Origin: JAFDZV01 sp964455525
Lineage (GTDB): Bacteria > Bacteroidota > Ignavibacteria > OLB7
Direction: 5' to 3'
DNA: 64,000 bases
NCBI GenBank assembly: GCA_964455525.1
Contig: CAYVWR010000010.1
Coordinates: forward strand, 62,001-126,000
The notes under the pieces are model-generated. The model was not told where the DNA came from and did not search any database. It worked only from the letters and a program-made list of their open reading frames with translations. Made by a program: the position numbers and the translations under genes. The first letter of the stretch is position 1, and the number at the start of each line of letters is the position of its first letter. Of this stretch, positions 61,800 through 64,000 are shown piece by piece.

Positions 61800-62621
61800 A
61801 TGGACCATATTTTCGACCAGCAAGCACTGCTGGAGCTTGCCAGAACCGGAAAGGACGCCTACAGAAACAATGATCCATTTCCGCATATTGTCATCGATGA
61901 CTTCCTCCCGAGCGAGCTTGCTGAACAACTGCTTGCCGCGTTTCCAGGCCCGGACGCACGCCGCTGGGGCTGCTTCGACGCCGAACATGAGATAAAGCTG
62001 GAGATCAGCGATGAAACGCAGATGCCAGCAGTCGTTCTTGATACGCTCCATCGGTTGAACTCATCCATCTTCATAGATTTTCTGGAGGAGATGACCGGCA
62101 TCGATGGACTGATACCCGACCCTCATTTCATGGGAGGAGGGCTGCATCAGATTGAGCCTGGGGGGTATTTGAATATCCATGTGGATTTCAACCATCATAC
62201 CCGATTGAAGCTCGACCGCAGGCTGAACCTCCTGATCTATCTGAACAAGAACTGGAAGGAGGAGTACAATGGCCATCTGGAGTTATGGGATAGAGAGATG
62301 ACCGGCTGCCGACAGAAGATCGCCCCGATCTTCAACCGATGCGTGATCTTCAGCACAACCGATTTCTCCTACCACGGGCACCCCGAAGTGTTGCAGTGCC
62401 CACCTGGCACCACACGCAAGTCGCTCGCACTCTATTATTATTCCAACGGCAGACCTGCCGAGGAGGTATCGCAAGAGCACAGCACGGTGTTCAAGATCCG
62501 TCCGGGAGAAGACCTTCGGAAAAAATATCCGATGATGCGCCGATTGAAGCGCACGGCCCGTAGACTCGTCCCGCCCATTATCTTTGACATCTATAACGGT
62601 TCGCGTCGTTCACATTATTAA
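61800..62621 (+). CDS. 2OG-Fe(II) oxygenase (prolyl-4-hydroxylase-like)
   Basis: A 273-aa cytoplasmic dioxygenase. The core shows H127-x-D129 (YLNIHVDFNHH), a distal His at 192 or 194 (FSYHGHPE) and Arg206 for 2-oxoglutarate (TTRKSLALYYY). The N-terminal half holds a helical domain starting QALLELARTGKDAYRNNDPF. The C-terminus ends in a basic helix (MRRLKRTARRLVPPI). AAGGA box before ATG 61800. Substrate unknown. The partner gene at 62720 is a glycosyltransferase, so a role in modifying a carbohydrate or surface protein is possible (inference). Confidence 0.9.
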   Translation: MDHIFDQQALLELARTGKDAYRNNDPFPHIVIDDFLPSELAEQLLAAFPGPDARRWGCFDAEHEIKLEISDETQMPAVVLDTLHRLNSSIFIDFLEEMTGIDGLIPDPHFMGGGLHQIEPGGYLNIHVDFNHHTRLKLDRRLNLLIYLNKNWKEEYNGHLELWDREMTGCRQKIAPIFNRCVIFSTTDFSYHGHPEVLQCPPGTTRKSLALYYYSNGRPAEEVSQEHSTVFKIRPGEDLRKKYPMMRRLKRTARRLVPPIIFDIYNGSRRSHY

Positions 62622-62719
62622 CGAACTCTCCTGTGCCATCTTCCGGGGCCGGGGATCTATCTCCCGGCTCTCCCGGCGTTTCAGCCATGTTGCAGCACGT
62701 TGGTTTTCATTCCCCTGGT

Positions 62720-63892
62720 ATGAGTCAGAATCTGAGGGTGGCATTTGTACACCAGATTGATCCCGCCGCCGGGACGAGCAGTTGGATAGGAACGCTCCGC
62801 TTTTTCAATCAGGCATTCAGTCGGCATATCGGCACCGTAACCGATCTTGGCCCGGCACCTATCAACCTGGCCCCCTACCGTATGGCCAGAAGGCTGGTAC
62901 GGCTGACAACCGGCAAAAGCTACAGTTTTCACCACGACCCGGCGCTTGGCAAACGGCTGGCAGCATATTTCGATAGGCGTCTGGCGGAGGATCGGTACGA
63001 TCTGATATTTGCGCCGGGCGGCTCAAACATCGTCCCCTTTCTGGGCACACATCTCCCAATCATCGGATACTCCGATGCCACCTGGCGGCTGGTTCGCGAC
63101 TATTACAGCGACTACTCCAACATGGTCGGGTGGAACAGCCGATGGGGCGACGAGCTGGAGCGCCGCATGCTGGAGCGGGTAGGCATTATGCTCTACCCAT
63201 CCGAATGGGCCGCAGCATCGGCCATCAACGATTACCACACCGATCCAGCAAAGATCTGCATCAACTTCCTCGGTGCCAGTCTTCAGAAGCGCCCGGCCCG
63301 TGATGAGGTGCTGCCGCGCACCCCCGGCGGAAGCATCCGGCTTCTGATGGTTGGATATTCATGGGAAACCAAAGGGGGAGAGATAGCCTATGAAACTCTT
63401 CTGCACCTCCTGAAAGAAGGGCACGACGCCTATCTCACCGTCGTGGGCTGCGCACCGCCGGATGGGCGGCACCACCCAAGGCTTGAGATCGTGCCGCCGC
63501 TCGATAAGAATCACCCGGCCGATCTGGAGCGCTTCAACAACATCTGGCGCCAGCACGATCTGTTCATCCTTCCGAGCCGCTTCGAGGCGGCCGGGGTGGC
63601 ATTCTGCGAGGCCAACGCCTACGCTCTCCCGGCGATCACGACCCGCACCGGAGGCATCCCCTCAATCGTGCAGGAAGGGATCAATGGCTTTACCCTGCCA
63701 CTGGAGGCACGAGGCGATAGCTATGCCCGGCTTATCGCCGGGCTTATGGCCGACCGGGAACGCTATCAGAAGCTCTGCCAGAGCAGCCGGGATGCATTTG
63801 AAACACGGCTGAACTGGGATGCATGGGGCAGGGCGGTGGCCAAGGCGATCGCAACACGGTTCCCACATCTGCGGCACCGCCTGCCGGACTAA
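62720..63892 (+). CDS. GT4-type glycosyltransferase
   Basis: A 390-aa GT-B enzyme. The N-terminal Rossmann half starts MSQNLRVAFVHQIDPAAGTS and includes LIFAPGGSNIVPF; the C-terminal half holds the GT4 signature SRFEAAGVAFCEANAYALPA and TGGIPSIVQEGINGFTLP, with LLMVGYSWETKGGEIAYETL before it. The start is uncertain (62633 GTG, 62687 ATG and 62720 ATG are all possible, and no clear ribosome binding site is seen). Likely forms a sugar linkage in a surface polysaccharide; the donor is unknown. Confidence 0.9.
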   Translation: MSQNLRVAFVHQIDPAAGTSSWIGTLRFFNQAFSRHIGTVTDLGPAPINLAPYRMARRLVRLTTGKSYSFHHDPALGKRLAAYFDRRLAEDRYDLIFAPGGSNIVPFLGTHLPIIGYSDATWRLVRDYYSDYSNMVGWNSRWGDELERRMLERVGIMLYPSEWAAASAINDYHTDPAKICINFLGASLQKRPARDEVLPRTPGGSIRLLMVGYSWETKGGEIAYETLLHLLKEGHDAYLTVVGCAPPDGRHHPRLEIVPPLDKNHPADLERFNNIWRQHDLFILPSRFEAAGVAFCEANAYALPAITTRTGGIPSIVQEGINGFTLPLEARGDSYARLIAGLMADRERYQKLCQSSRDAFETRLNWDAWGRAVAKAIATRFPHLRHRLPD

Positions 63893-63907
63893 AATTTACA
63901 CTCTGGG

Positions 63908-63939
63908 ATTGTTTGGTTGGCCGCGATAGCTTAACTTTG
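63908..63939 (+). promoter_or_regulatory. Promoter of tRNA-His
   Basis: ATTG (63908-63911), 20 nt, TAACTTTG (63932-63939). Spacing and -7 box match the tRNA-Val promoter. The tRNA starts 23 nt after the -7 box. Confidence 0.75.
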
Positions 63940-63962
63940 GTCCCTAAGTTCGTAGTATACAT

Positions 63963-64000
63963 GGCGGGTATAGCTCAGGTGGTTAGAGCGTCTGATTGTG
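63963..64000 (+). tRNA. tRNA-His (GTG), 5' part, cut by the window end
   Basis: Only the first 38 nt are present: the extra G-1 at 63963, acceptor 5' strand GCGGGTA, D arm GCTC...GAGC, and the anticodon stem 5' strand TCTGA with loop TTGTG..., so anticodon GTG (positions 63998-64000). G-1 and GTG together point to histidine. The 3' half lies outside the window. Confidence 0.88.

Noticed and set aside
1..64000. Defence islands, prophage, insertion sequences, retrons
   Set aside because: No transposase, integrase, reverse transcriptase, nuclease-helicase, toxin-antitoxin or restriction genes were seen on either strand.

Overview
The window reads as a chromosomal contig from an FCB-group (Bacteroidota/Chlorobi-like) bacterium. 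Three signs support this. Several secreted proteins end in a type IX secretion (por) sorting domain. The promoter-like sites match the Bacteroidota -7 box TAnnTTTG, with an xTTG -33 box about 20 nt upstream. Starts in GTG and TTG and many Sec signal peptides ending in AQ are also typical. The GC-rich codon use, DUF4397/DUF4402 surface proteins and a tricorn protease would suit a deep lineage such as Kapabacteria/Ignavibacteria better than classical Bacteroidia. That placement is inference and needs a marker-gene tree. A 100-N scaffold gap at 36587-36686 inside a minisatellite shows this is a draft assembly.

Layout. 1-13.4 kb is sparsely coding. It holds secreted and surface proteins (DUF4397-T9SS, DUF4402, two carboxypeptidase-regulatory-like proteins of one paralogous family, a T9SS protein, small hypotheticals) separated by long non-coding stretches with hairpins. 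13.4-21.7 kb is the conserved envelope cluster DUF58 / MoxR ATPase / DUF4350 / DUF4129 / polytopic membrane protein / SpoIIM-like on the minus strand, with RDD divergent. 21.9-25.7 kb holds stress-type genes: an SDR, an SRPBCC protein, a YciE-like ferritin with a histone-H1-like tail, and an AhpD-like protein. 26.1-29.3 kb is a tricorn protease, followed by an NTF2-like protein, tRNA-Val(GAC) and a lipoprotein.

30.8-36.3 kb (minus) is a tightly packed operon: small ORF, aspartokinase, outer-membrane protein, RsbW-like anti-sigma kinase, GT-C mannosyltransferase-like protein. Then come the 13-bp minisatellite, metG, a CorC/HlyC-type transporter, the TIGR02588/TIGR02587 pair behind an AlkA-like glycosylase, an outer-membrane hypothetical, a VWA-OmpA lipoprotein, a HAD-deaminase fusion and a FAD-Rieske oxidoreductase (to 48.9 kb). 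49.4-57.2 kb holds a 14-cysteine secreted protein, sucC with a long acidic tail, a second DUF4397-T9SS protein, lysS and mgtE. 57.5-60.9 kb is an operon with a second VWA-OmpA lipoprotein, a T9SS protein and a secreted hypothetical. The window ends with a 2OG-Fe(II) oxygenase, a GT4 glycosyltransferase and the 5' half of tRNA-His.

The less ordinary items are the acidic extension of SucC, the HAD-deaminase fusion, the H1-like tail on the ferritin-like protein, the roughly 80-90-residue repeat family shared by two secreted proteins, the 13-bp minisatellite, and a structured non-coding segment at about 10.85-11.33 kb whose first large palindrome contains a -7-like promoter box. I found no clear defence system, CRISPR array, prophage or insertion sequence.
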